NCBI RefSeq assembly: GCF_026210795.1
Contig: NC_089457.1
Coordinates: forward strand, 2,728,001 to 2,792,000
Direction: 5' to 3'
Length of the DNA stretch: 64,000 nucleotides
Origin: Rhizophagus irregularis
Lineage: Eukaryota > Glomeromycota > Glomeromycetes > Glomerales > Glomeraceae
The notes beneath the pieces were generated by a model that had not been told where the DNA came from, made no database searches, and worked only from the letters and a program-made list of their open reading frames with translations. A program made the translations under genes and the position numbers. Below are positions 22,287 through 31,928 of the stretch, piece after piece; position 1 is the first letter of the stretch; every line of letters starts with the position of its first letter.

Positions 22287-23439
22287 TTATTTGTAAGAAA
22301 CGTAAACTTCCGCATCCTTTTTCATTCTTATCCGCACTCGAAATTTCTTTCCATGTCCTGGTTCATTATATACAACCGATAAAAAATTGTTAGTCCTAAA
22401 TCCTTGTTTATGCTCTTCATTATGGGAACTTACGGTTGAATCATCATCATCTTCCTCGCTATTTGATGAGTTATCATTGCTTGAATTATTATTGCTTGAA
22501 CTATTATCACTCACTTCATCATTCTTAGAATCATAATAACCGCTATAGCTTTTTGTGCAAATATCATTACTAAGGGTATTGCCATCATCGCTAGTGTCAT
22601 CATCTTCGCTACTGTCATCGTCCTTCTTAACGTGATCATCCTCACTACTGTCATCGTCTTTCTTAATGTAATCATCATCATCGCTACTAACATCGTATTT
22701 TCTAACATCATCTTCATCGATATTGTTATCATCTTTCTTAACATCATCATCATCATCACTAGATGGTTCAATATCATCTTTGCTACTGTCATTGTCTTTA
22801 TTTGAATTCTCTTCTTCATCGCTGCTATTATTTTTAATAGTTAATTCGATTTCATCATCACTAGGTTCACTGCTAGATTTGCTATTGGATTTACTGTTGG
22901 ATTCATTGCTGGATTCATTACTAGTCTCACCATCGGACTCGCTGCTGAACTCGCTGCTGGATTCACTGCCGGATTCACTACTGGATTCATTGTTGGATTC
23001 ACTGCTGGATTCACCGCTGGATTCACTGCTGGATTCACTGCTGGATTCACTGCTGGATTCACTGCTAGATTCACTGCTAGTCTCACTGTCGGACTCGCTG
23101 CTGAACTCACTGCTAGATTCGCTGCTAGATTCACTGTTAGAATCGCTACTTATGTTTTTAGGATAATACTATTTAAATGAAAATAAACAACTTATTATTA
23201 TTATTATTATCATGATCATTATCCTTAATAATAACTTACATAATTTTCTTCTTCGCTAGAGCTCGATGAATATGAATTACCCAAATTCATTTGTTGTATA
23301 TCTTGATCAGAATCTGACGATGAATCTGAAACAAAATATTTTAAAATATTTAGATAAAATTTAAAATATTATTTCCAATAAAAAATAAAATAAAATAAAA
23401 TAATTTACTAAATTTACTATAGATATATAAAGGAATCAT
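22287..23439 (-). CDS. Acidic serine-repeat protein, unknown function
   Basis: A reverse-strand frame is open from about 23170 to the stop at 22287 and joins two short upstream exons. The first is MIPLYIY from the ATG at 23439 (donor gtaaat). The next begins NSSSDSDQDIQQMNLGN and ends EEENY before gtaagt, and the last starts YYPKNISSDSNSES. The body is a run of ESSS/SSES units with Asp, then KKDDDSSEDD-type repeats, and ends in an ordered basic tail, FRTNNFLSVVYNEPGHGKKF then RVRIRMKKDAEVYVSYK. It is predicted disordered, highly acidic and a likely casein-kinase-2 substrate. No family is recognised. The first exon is the weakest part. The opposite strand is also open for 147 codons (Leu-Leu-Asp-Ser repeats), as expected for a 12-bp repeat, and is not taken as a gene. 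Confidence 0.55.
22905..23140. repeat. 12-bp coding minisatellite (Glu-Ser-Ser-Ser)
   Basis: Tandem copies of ctgctggattca and variants (ctgctagattca, ctgctgaactcg). On the reverse strand each encodes Glu-Ser-Ser-Ser or close variants. A longer-period pattern is seen because ctcgctgctgaactc recurs at about 22939 and 23095. Confidence 0.85.
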
Positions 23440-23884
23440 TTTATTTTCGACGAAGAGAGAATTGGAAAAAAAAAATATTTTTAACTATAAAGTCATCCAT
23501 AAAAGGAATGCATTACATCCTTTGATTTAACTTTTTATGGAGAAATAAGTGATGACGATTTACCTACAATAAATCAGTCGCGCGGGTAAATTCGCGGGTA
23601 AAAAAAAAATCATCGGAAACTTTACGAGTTATTCCGTTAATAACAGTTACACATATCTGAAATTTGTATCGTTTATCAACGTGACAGATTGAGACGCATT
23701 ACCATATTTATTTTAAAGACTTACTATGCAAATTATTTATAATTTAAATAATTTTAAAATATAACTGTTTATAGCTTGGATTTTCAAGTAAAAATATGGA
23801 AACAATGATATAAAATAAAAAAAAAATTTTTAATTATCTAATTTTCCCCCCTGGCCCCCTTTCTCCCTCGTATAATCTCGTATA
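23440..23884. promoter_or_regulatory. Divergent intergenic region
   Basis: A 445-bp spacer between the serine-repeat gene (-) and the BTB-TLDc gene (+), presumably holding both promoters. It contains gcgcgggtaaattcgcgggta, a 10-bp direct duplication at about 23580-23600, and a C/T-rich tract just before the ATG at 23885. Confidence 0.4.
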
Positions 23885-25650
23885 ATGGACACGTTTTTAT
23901 TAACACTTTCAAAAGACCTTAATAAAATTTTAAAAAATGAACTCTGTTATGATTTTTTAATAACTATAGGTGAGGAACCTGATATCAAAACTTTCAAAGT
24001 TCATTCTGCAATATTATGTGCTAGATGTCCTTATTTTCAAGTGGCTTTATCAAATAATTGGATAAAGAAAGAAAATGATAAATTTACATTCACTAAACCG
24101 AACATTTTTCCAAAAACTTTTAATGTTATATTAATGTAAGTAAAATTGTATTTTTTTAGAATTTTTTTTTATAAACGTTTTAATTTATAATAAATTTTAA
24201 TTTTATTCATTTTTTTTTTTAAAAAAAAAGACATTTATATGGTGGTATAATCGATTTAAATGAACAGGAATCTTCAGATTTAATTCTTCTTCTTGAAGCT
24301 TCGGATGAATTGTGTTTAAGTGAATTATGTGAACATATTCAAGATTTTATTATAACAAAAAGATTGGTTTGGTTACGCGAAAATTTTTTATCTCTTGCAA
24401 AAATTGTTTATCAACATCTAACTTTCGATAGATTACAAAAAATTTTTACAGAAATGATTTATGAAAATCCTAAAGATTTATTTAAATTAGAAACTTTATC
24501 TGAATTACCTGAAGATATTATTTTATTTTTGATAAGTCGGGATGATTTCTTTATTAGAGAAGTTCAAATATGGGAGCAAATTATAAAATGGGGAATATTA
24601 AAATATCCTCATTTGGATCCAGATATTACATATTGGACGATAAAAGATTTTGAAACGTTAAAAAATAGATTACGAAAATCTATTCCTTTAATTAGATTTT
24701 ATCAAATGTCATCAAAAGAATTTAAAGAAAAAGTCGTACCTTTTAAAAAAATTTTACCAGGTAAACTGTAATCATTTCCAATTTGTAAAATTTGCTTACT
24801 TCATTTTGATTCTAATTTGATTTTATTATTAGAAATTCTTTATAATAACATATCAAAATTTCATTCAAGATGGTTTAAAATTTCTTTTCGTAGTTCTGCA
24901 AGAGTGAAACCAATTGATTCGTTGATCATAAATTATAAGGATGCTGCAGTTCTAGCAAGTTGGATTGATGGTAAAAACAAAGTTAATGATAGATCTGTAA
25001 TGTATGAATTTTATAACAATCCTTATAATTTTAAACTCCTTTATCGTGGAAGTCGGGATGGATTTTCTTATGAAATGTTAAAGAAACATTGTTATTATAA
25101 AGGTCCAACAATCATAGTAGCAAAAATTGAAGGTAAACAAGAATTAATTGGAGGTTATAATCCAATATATTGGTCAGCATCAAAGTTAGCATATTTTTCA
25201 CAGACAAAAAAAGGTTTTATATTTTCTACAGAAAAAGGTCAAGATAATTTCCAAGAAAAAGCAACTGTTGCTAGAATGAAATATAATTATTATTCTCAGC
25301 ATACAACTTACACTTATAAAGGTTATCCTTATCTAAGTTTTGGATATAATAATTTATCATTTATTGAAAGAGAATGTCAAGTTAGATGGTCATATGGTTA
25401 TTATTTCACTCCTAAAATTAAAGATCAGGGTAATTATCCTTTAGATGAACTTGAAGTTTTTGCATTAATTCCAAAATCGAGGTTCAAATATTGGAAAATT
25501 AATCTATTATTTTATAGTGTATATATTTATGATATGAAATTTTATGAGAGTTGTTTAATTTTACTTGGAAAATTAATTTTTTTAATTTTTATAATAATAA
25601 TAATAGTAGGTTTTATAATTAATTTCTTAGAATCCTATAATTTATTATAA
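23885..25650 (+). CDS. BTB-BACK-TLDc protein with C-terminal membrane segment
   Basis: Three exons join in phase. Exon 1 ends in NVILI after splicing (donor gtaagt at about 24136) into HLYGGIIDL. Exon 2 ends FKKILP (donor gtaaac near 24763) and joins EILYNNISKFHSRWF. The BTB domain is at about 1-105 (YDFLITIGEEPDIKTFKVHS, CPYFQVALS). A BACK-like helical region follows at 110-290 (FSLAKIVYQ-like helices and MSSKEFKEKVVPFKKILP, a hallmark of this fungal family). The TLDc domain is at about 320-530 (LLYRGSRDGFSYEML, KGPTIIVAKI, GGYNPIYW). The last 45 residues contain a strongly hydrophobic stretch, LIFLIFIIIIIVGFIINFL, suggesting a tail anchor. BTB proteins often bridge Cul3 ligases, and TLDc domains bind the V-ATPase in animals. 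Either role here is inference. Confidence 0.85.
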
Positions 25651-26218
25651 TTAATAGAATATGTAAAAAAAACTTAATGAATATCTTATTAATTACTTAT
25701 TAACTAGTAAGTTCGAGGCAGTAATTTTCGTGGATATTGCATTTTTACTACATAAATGATTAACAGTCTAAGTGAAATTGCTGCTTAATAAATTCGGAAT
25801 AAATTATAAAATATAATATATAATTTATGTGATCTTGTTAATCTTGCTGCTTTTCACAATGAGGCAAAACATCTGATTATAATGATTATGCGAACGCAGT
25901 AAATACATTTGATCAAAATTTTTTTCTTGATAAAAAATTGATCAGTGTTCTGAAACTACACGTAATTTTTTATTTGAGTAGCCATGAAAAAATGAACTAA
26001 ATCAAATTTTTGTCACATTTATAATCGGATAATTCCGGCCAAAATCACATATTTAACTTCGATATATATCATAAAATCACGTGATATAATCGAAACAGAA
26101 AGTAAAATATGTCTATATGTAAAAATAAATTATTTTATTTAAAATAAAAATTTTGTTAATAAATATAAAATTTATCTAAACCTAATTAATGCCAAATGAA
26201 AATAATTTAAAAAAATAA
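25651..26218. other. Convergent intergenic region
   Basis: A 568-bp spacer between the 3' ends of two converging genes. AT-rich, with no gene or strong repeat. Confidence 0.4.
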
Positions 26219-28666
26219 TTATTGTGCGATTCCAGTTTCTTCTTCTTGGTAATCATCATCTTGTGAATCAACGGATTTTTCCTCATCACCATTTTCAATA
26301 ATACCATTTCTCTCTAATTCATCATCAATTTCCTCTTCTTCATCATATACAACAGCCTTAGCTCTCGTTATAAATTCTCTAATTTTATCTAAATCTTTTT
26401 CACCATTAGTTTCAACACCACTAGAAACATCAACCATCCAAGGTTTAACTTTCCTTGCAGCTTCTTCAACATTTTCAGGTGTCAATCCACCTGCTAATAT
26501 AATAGGAAAACTTCCTTTACCACTTAATTTATTTGAAACACTTTTTTTAATTTTCAATGCAATATCCCAATCAAATATTTGTCCTTTTCCTCCGGAATTA
26601 CTACCATCAGTTGTTTTTGTGTCCAATAAACATATATGGTTATATCCAGGTTGTGTAACTAACGTTGGATTTGAAAAATTATTATCTATATGAAACGCTT
26701 TAATGACAGGGATAGGAATGAGTCTAGATAAATCTAATGGTTCATCTCCATGTAATTGAACCAAATCTAACTTAAGAGCATCAATGATTTTTGTTATATA
26801 ATCTAACGATTGATTTTGAAATACACCTAAAATCAAAGGTTTCTTAGAACGATTGATTCTTGTAGCATGTAACTGAAACCAATCGTGATGTTTTTGTGAC
26901 GTTAAAATACTATAAGGTGTTGGTTCATCATCTTCAATTCCAGTTAACTCAGTTTTCTTTTCTGATTGCATTTCTCTAATAATACTAACAATTTCCAACG
27001 CTGTTTCCAATGAAACCCGTCTTTTAGATTTTGCAAACATAAGACTGATAATATCGGTTCCCGCATCAGCAGCTGCTATAGCAGCTTCAATAGACGAAAT
27101 TCCACATATTTTAACTAAAGGACTTCTTGGTGTATCAAGTTTCAACAATGAAGAACTTTCATCATTTACCACCTCCTCTTCATTTAATTCAAGTAACTCC
27201 TTAACAAAAGCTCGTTTGTTTTCTGATCTCATTAATGCTTCACCGATTAAAAAAGCTTTAACTCCTTGATCAAGATAACTAATTACATCAGCACGACCAG
27301 AAATTCCACTTAAAGCAGCTAATATAACATTTTCAGGAACCATTTCGGCTAATCTAGAAGTTGTATTCATATCAACATCAAAAGTATGAAGGTTACGATT
27401 ATTAACTCCAATAACTTTTGCGCCTATTCTTAAAGCTTTTAACATTTCTTCTTCATTATTAACTTCCACCAAAGGTTCCATTCCAAGATCTTTAGAAAAA
27501 TTGTATAACTCTGAAAGTTTTTCATCTGATAAAATAGAAACTATGAGAAGAATTGTATCAGCTCCATAAAGTCGTGATTCCATAATTTGATATGTATCCA
27601 CAATAAAATCCTTTCTTAACACAGCAGGACGATTTGGAATTGTTGATAATGCATCACGAACTTGTCTCATATCATTTAAAGTACCTTTAAACCATTTATT
27701 TTCAGTTAATACAGAAATAACTGAAGCTCCAGCATTTGAATAAGTAAGGGCTTGTTTTACCGCATTGACTGATAAATCAATATTTCCTTTACTTGGTGAA
27801 GCTCTTTTAATTTCAGCGAAAATTGCGGGATATTTTGGTAAAGTTTGATTTATTCTTGAAACAAAATCGATAAGAGGAGGAGCTATGTGAAGAGATAATA
27901 AAACTTTTAAATCATGAGGTGAAGAACCTGGTTGTTTTTTTGCCAATTCAATATCAGCCAAACGTTGCTTATGGATTTTTTCAAGAATAGTCGGAACGGA
28001 TTTTGATAAAACTGTAGTCTTTGCCAATGGTTGATTAACTCCAAATTCAGAATTATTTTTCCAACTGCCACCTTTAAGTTTTAAAAAATTTGATAAAATA
28101 ATTTTTCCATGTTCAGAAAGAATACTTTCAGGATGATATTGAACGCCTTCAATTGTAAATTCACGATGTCTTATACCCATAATGACACCAGATTCTGTCC
28201 AGCTAGTAACTTCCAATTCTTCAGGAACCGTATTTGGTTGTCCAGATAATGAATGATATCTAGTAGCCATAATATTTTCTGGAACATCATGATAACATCC
28301 TTTACCATCATGCAATATTTTATTAACTTTACCATGTACAATTTCACCCGCATAACCAACTTTACCCCCATATACTTCAAAAATACATTGTTCCCCAAGA
28401 CATACACCAAAAATTGGAATTTTTCCAGCAAAATGTAAGATAACATCTTTAGAAATTCCTGAATCTGTTGATGGTTTTCCTGGACCAGGTGAAATAACTA
28501 TATTTTTTGGGTCAAGTGAAATTATATAATCAAGGGTAGTTTTATCGTTACGAAATACTTGAATTTCTGCTCCAAGTTCTGATAAATATTGATAAATATT
28601 CCAAGTAAATGAATCATAATTATCTATTAATACTGTAATATTTGATGTTTCTGGTATTGTGGACAT
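26219..28666 (-). CDS. trpC: Trifunctional glutamine amidotransferase / IGPS / PRA isomerase (tryptophan synthesis)
   Basis: Single exon, 815 residues from MSTIPETSNITVLIDNYDSF. An upstream in-frame ATG would add 36 hydrophobic residues from poly-A/T sequence and is rejected. The three domains have the standard fungal order. Class I amidotransferase (1-210): GPGKPSTDSGI, nucleophile Cys in GVCLGEQC, and the His-Glu pair in VQYHPES. Indole-3-glycerol phosphate synthase (about 240-510): FAEIKRASPSKG, VLRKDFIVD, VIGVNNRNLHTF. Phosphoribosylanthranilate isomerase (about 535-770): VKICGISS, LVQLHGDEP, ILAGGLTPENV, VDVSSGVE. It supplies the glutaminase half of anthranilate synthase and the two following steps in tryptophan synthesis, in the cytosol. 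The last 45 residues form a very acidic tail (YDEEEEIDDELE...) that I do not associate with the usual family. The gene name follows Aspergillus usage (trp1 in other fungi). Confidence 0.96.
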   Translation of the reverse strand: MSTIPETSNITVLIDNYDSFTWNIYQYLSELGAEIQVFRNDKTTLDYIISLDPKNIVISPGPGKPSTDSGISKDVILHFAGKIPIFGVCLGEQCIFEVYGGKVGYAGEIVHGKVNKILHDGKGCYHDVPENIMATRYHSLSGQPNTVPEELEVTSWTESGVIMGIRHREFTIEGVQYHPESILSEHGKIILSNFLKLKGGSWKNNSEFGVNQPLAKTTVLSKSVPTILEKIHKQRLADIELAKKQPGSSPHDLKVLLSLHIAPPLIDFVSRINQTLPKYPAIFAEIKRASPSKGNIDLSVNAVKQALTYSNAGASVISVLTENKWFKGTLNDMRQVRDALSTIPNRPAVLRKDFIVDTYQIMESRLYGADTILLIVSILSDEKLSELYNFSKDLGMEPLVEVNNEEEMLKALRIGAKVIGVNNRNLHTFDVDMNTTSRLAEMVPENVILAALSGISGRADVISYLDQGVKAFLIGEALMRSENKRAFVKELLELNEEEVVNDESSSLLKLDTPRSPLVKICGISSIEAAIAAADAGTDIISLMFAKSKRRVSLETALEIVSIIREMQSEKKTELTGIEDDEPTPYSILTSQKHHDWFQLHATRINRSKKPLILGVFQNQSLDYITKIIDALKLDLVQLHGDEPLDLSRLIPIPVIKAFHIDNNFSNPTLVTQPGYNHICLLDTKTTDGSNSGGKGQIFDWDIALKIKKSVSNKLSGKGSFPIILAGGLTPENVEEAARKVKPWMVDVSSGVETNGEKDLDKIREFITRAKAVVYDEEEEIDDELERNGIIENGDEEKSVDSQDDDYQEEETGIAQ

Positions 28667-30043
28667 ATTGATAAAAAATGATAAAAAGGTATATATCAAT
28701 AAAAAAAAAAAAAGCCAACCCCAAAAAAAAATAAAATAAAATAAAAATAAAAATAAATAAACCAAATAAAACAAATCGTTTAAATAAGCAAAAAAAACGG
28801 ATCGTTACATCTAAATGCAAGTGTGTGTTGTTGTTATTTGAGGTCGCACAACGATATTAAAATCGCATAGTCTGAAACCACTAAAACCGTCAATCCAGAC
28901 ATCCGATTATACTGATTACTGACGATCCGGATTTCATTCCCTATAAATGTTTAAATTTTTATTTTCAAACGACTAATTATAAATTTTATATGCAATAAAA
29001 TTGCTGAAACTTTATTTAGTATAATGAACCAGTTACGGAAGGAAAAACTAACTACCCATTATATAAACTATAACCCATATTATAAATACGAAACCACTTT
29101 TAGAAGAATTAAAGAATTAGCCAAAGCAACTATAGGAAGATGCGATCACTATGTTAGTACGAAAATGTGGCTAATTAAATAAAAACTAGAAAAAGAATAC
29201 GATTAAGAAATATCAAAATCTAAATGCGAAAGCCAAGAAAAAGAATTCGATTAAGACCATAATTGGCGAGTATGAGTACGTGTGCGATGCTGTGATTCAT
29301 TGGTTCGGTTATTATTTCTCATCTATTTTCTCCAATTTTTGAAGAGGCTTTTCGTGATATTGTTTAGGCTTTTCTATTCTTATTATAAAGATTATCGCAG
29401 GCTTAATTATGCTGGAAATCTCATCAATGCACAAAGAACGCGAAATTAAATCCGAAATTACGGATGATCCTAGGATCCGAATTATAACATAGAATACCCG
29501 TTGATTTATATGTAGTACCCTATGAAAAAGATATACTATACTTAAATGATACTTAAAATTGTAATTTTTTAAGAATACATTTTAAGTGTCACTTAAAATA
29601 TACTTAAAATTGCAATTGTGTATTTTAAAATTTTTAAAATTTATATTTGTTTTCATAAGAATAGTGTAACTTTCTTTTTAAAGTACATTATTTGGATTTC
29701 TCGTGGCAAAAAAAATTTTTTACTAAAATCTTGATTATCAATCAGTCCTTTTTTCTGGTTTATTTGTAATACGCCACCTTAGATTCCGGATTCTGGAAAA
29801 CACCAATTAAAAAGTTTGCTCAAAACAATTAATACTTATTCGAGTTTAGCGAAAAAAAAAAGAATAATGCATTGACTCCTTTGTTGGCTTATTTATTAAG
29901 TTAATTAGAATTTTTTATGAAAACTAATCAATCACTCAAGTATTAATTCCCTTATCAAGTTACGCACTTTACACTTAGTAATTAATTCATTGAATAGAAT
30001 CTTTTATAATCAAGAAAAACAAACTTTTATTATATGAATAAGA
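28667..30043. other. Intergenic region, 1.4 kb
   Basis: It carries the trpC promoter side and the 3' flank of the acyltransferase gene. A poly-A/aaaat tract adjoins the trpC start. The near-copies aaaaagaatacgattaaga (about 29191) and aaaaagaattcgattaaga (about 29239) form a small local duplication, and several acttaaaat words cluster at 29545-29620. No gene is visible. Confidence 0.4.
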
Positions 30044-31228
30044 TTATCTATTTATTATACGACGTATACAATGAATATGGTTTAGACGTATGTAAGGTTC
30101 AATAAACCAAGGTATAGTAAATATTAAAATAATATTCCAAATTAAAAAAGTTGTTAATTTTTTATATATAATAAATTTTGATATTAATAATAAAATTACT
30201 TCCCATAATATTACCATTATACCTTGAAATAAAAAAAAACTGAAATGCTCACCAGTAATTTTACCAAATAATGAAATTATTATATATTCATGAAATATTC
30301 CACTAAGTATAAAACTTGCAAATGATCCCATTATATGACCTAAAGTTTTATTATTATTGGTAAGTAATGAACTAATTGGTAAATATCCTAATTCAATAAA
30401 ACATTCCCGTAATAATTGATGCCATCTTCTTCCCCAGAAATCTGATGGTGATGTTGAAAAGTAAGGATGATTAAATAATGGTGATGTATCAAATAATAAA
30501 GATATTAAGTAATTTTTAATTATATTAACTTTTGAATTAATTATAGGATCATTAAAGAGAAAATTATTCTCTATAATCCATAATATTACTGTAGCCGCCA
30601 CAAGAATTTTGTTATATACATAATTCATATTATGAGCAAGGAATCCTGCATATATATAACAATAAATTAATGTATAAGGATTGGCGATAAATGATGCTTT
30701 GTTTAATAATAAATAATCAATTATTCTAAGTGGATATGGTCTATCTGGTATTATGGATGGTGGAAATGTTACTAAAAAATAAATGAATAATTCATGAAAT
30801 ATCATCATAATGTATAATTTCAATAATTTGTGAGTTAAATAAGGTTTTAATTTTTGTTTGATATTATTTTTTGTTATTATTCCTAATTTTTTATTTGATA
30901 AATTATTATTTCTTCTCCAATAGAATAATGTCCAAAAGAATGGTGGTTTATCTTTACTATTCTGTTTACATTTTTTAATCCAAATCAACATTTTATAAAA
31001 AAATCCAATTATTGTTACTGGTATTGGTAAATTATACATACATGAAATTTGTTTTCCATATTTTAGTGGAATGGATATAAATATTATTGATATTATTATT
31101 AATGTTATATAATGTTTTTTTGTTGTTGGTTTTATTAAAGTGATTCCTATGAATGATAATAAACATATTGTTAATATGCTCAAATATGATGAAAAAAATA
31201 TTTTTGTTGGAATTTCTAACGTAAACAT
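30044..31228 (-). CDS. Wax-synthase-like membrane-bound O-acyltransferase (MBOAT)
   Basis: Single exon of 394 residues, very hydrophobic, with about eight predicted membrane helices. The key segment SPSDFWGRRWHQLLRECFIE (about 260-280) is the wax-synthase signature (DFWGRRWH), and SGIFHEYIIISLFG (about 315) contains the conserved MBOAT histidine in an FHEY context. Such enzymes transfer fatty acyl groups to alcohol acceptors in the endoplasmic reticulum, producing wax or sterol esters or related lipids. The acceptor cannot be read from sequence. In a lipid-storing mycorrhizal fungus a role in neutral-lipid metabolism is plausible. Isoleucine richness reflects the AT bias. Confidence 0.85.
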   Translation of the reverse strand: MFTLEIPTKIFFSSYLSILTICLLSFIGITLIKPTTKKHYITLIIISIIFISIPLKYGKQISCMYNLPIPVTIIGFFYKMLIWIKKCKQNSKDKPPFFWTLFYWRRNNNLSNKKLGIITKNNIKQKLKPYLTHKLLKLYIMMIFHELFIYFLVTFPPSIIPDRPYPLRIIDYLLLNKASFIANPYTLIYCYIYAGFLAHNMNYVYNKILVAATVILWIIENNFLFNDPIINSKVNIIKNYLISLLFDTSPLFNHPYFSTSPSDFWGRRWHQLLRECFIELGYLPISSLLTNNNKTLGHIMGSFASFILSGIFHEYIIISLFGKITGEHFSFFLFQGIMVILWEVILLLISKFIIYKKLTTFLIWNIILIFTIPWFIEPYIRLNHIHCIRRIINR

Positions 31229-31928
31229 GGAGTTTTTTTTTATGGGAAAAAAAATGATGAATTCTTGTAATTTTTATAATAATTAATTCATATTTTCTTT
31301 TTTTTTTTTTTGTTATATTTAATTAGAGAATTTTTAATTCGATTATCATCAGTGTAGAATAGATTTTCTTTTACCGATATATACAATACATACTTGTACA
31401 TTTTTTCATTTACGAAAATCTTCGTTAAAACGATCCCGAATTCGTATTACAAATGAATTTTACGAATAATCATATGAAATTATTATATTTTTGTGGGTCG
31501 TTTTTGTCATGTTATATTTATACTTCGTTGCAAATCTTGTCAATCGTGTCATTATAAATGAATTTATTTAATAAAAAAGGTATTATTATTATGCGGCCAA
31601 ATAGGATATGCTGTTTGATATTTTTTAGATTAAGGTATAAATAAATTACTGTTGCATAAATTATCTGATATTTTTATCGCATTACATAATTTAAATTAAA
31701 TGTAACATATATATTAAATTTTACGGAGAAAATACTATATATTAACTAAAGCTACGTCTGCATAATAACGTAATAACACAGTTATTGAATATATGCAGTA
31801 ACTTAAATAGTCGATAAATTACATCAGTGGGAATAAAATATATTCGCGATTTTGAATATTTATATACAATTTATAACAAAATTTAATTAATATAATGTAC
31901 AAAAAAAAAAAAATCTATTTACAATCTT
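31229..31928. other. Intergenic spacer
   Basis: A 700-bp AT-rich region between the acyltransferase promoter and the 3' end of the WDR59-like gene. It contains cataataacgtaataacac and other short TA-rich words and no gene. Confidence 0.4.

Noticed and set aside
22723-23166. 147-codon + strand frame of Leu-Leu-Asp-Ser repeats
   Set aside because: It is the complement of the 12-bp serine-repeat minisatellite, which keeps several frames open; the reverse strand has splice sites and a non-repeat tail, the + strand does not.
28667-28774. 36-residue N-terminal extension of the tryptophan enzyme
   Set aside because: Hydrophobic residues come from poly-A/T tract on the other strand, and the enzyme family starts at the next ATG (MSTIPETSN).
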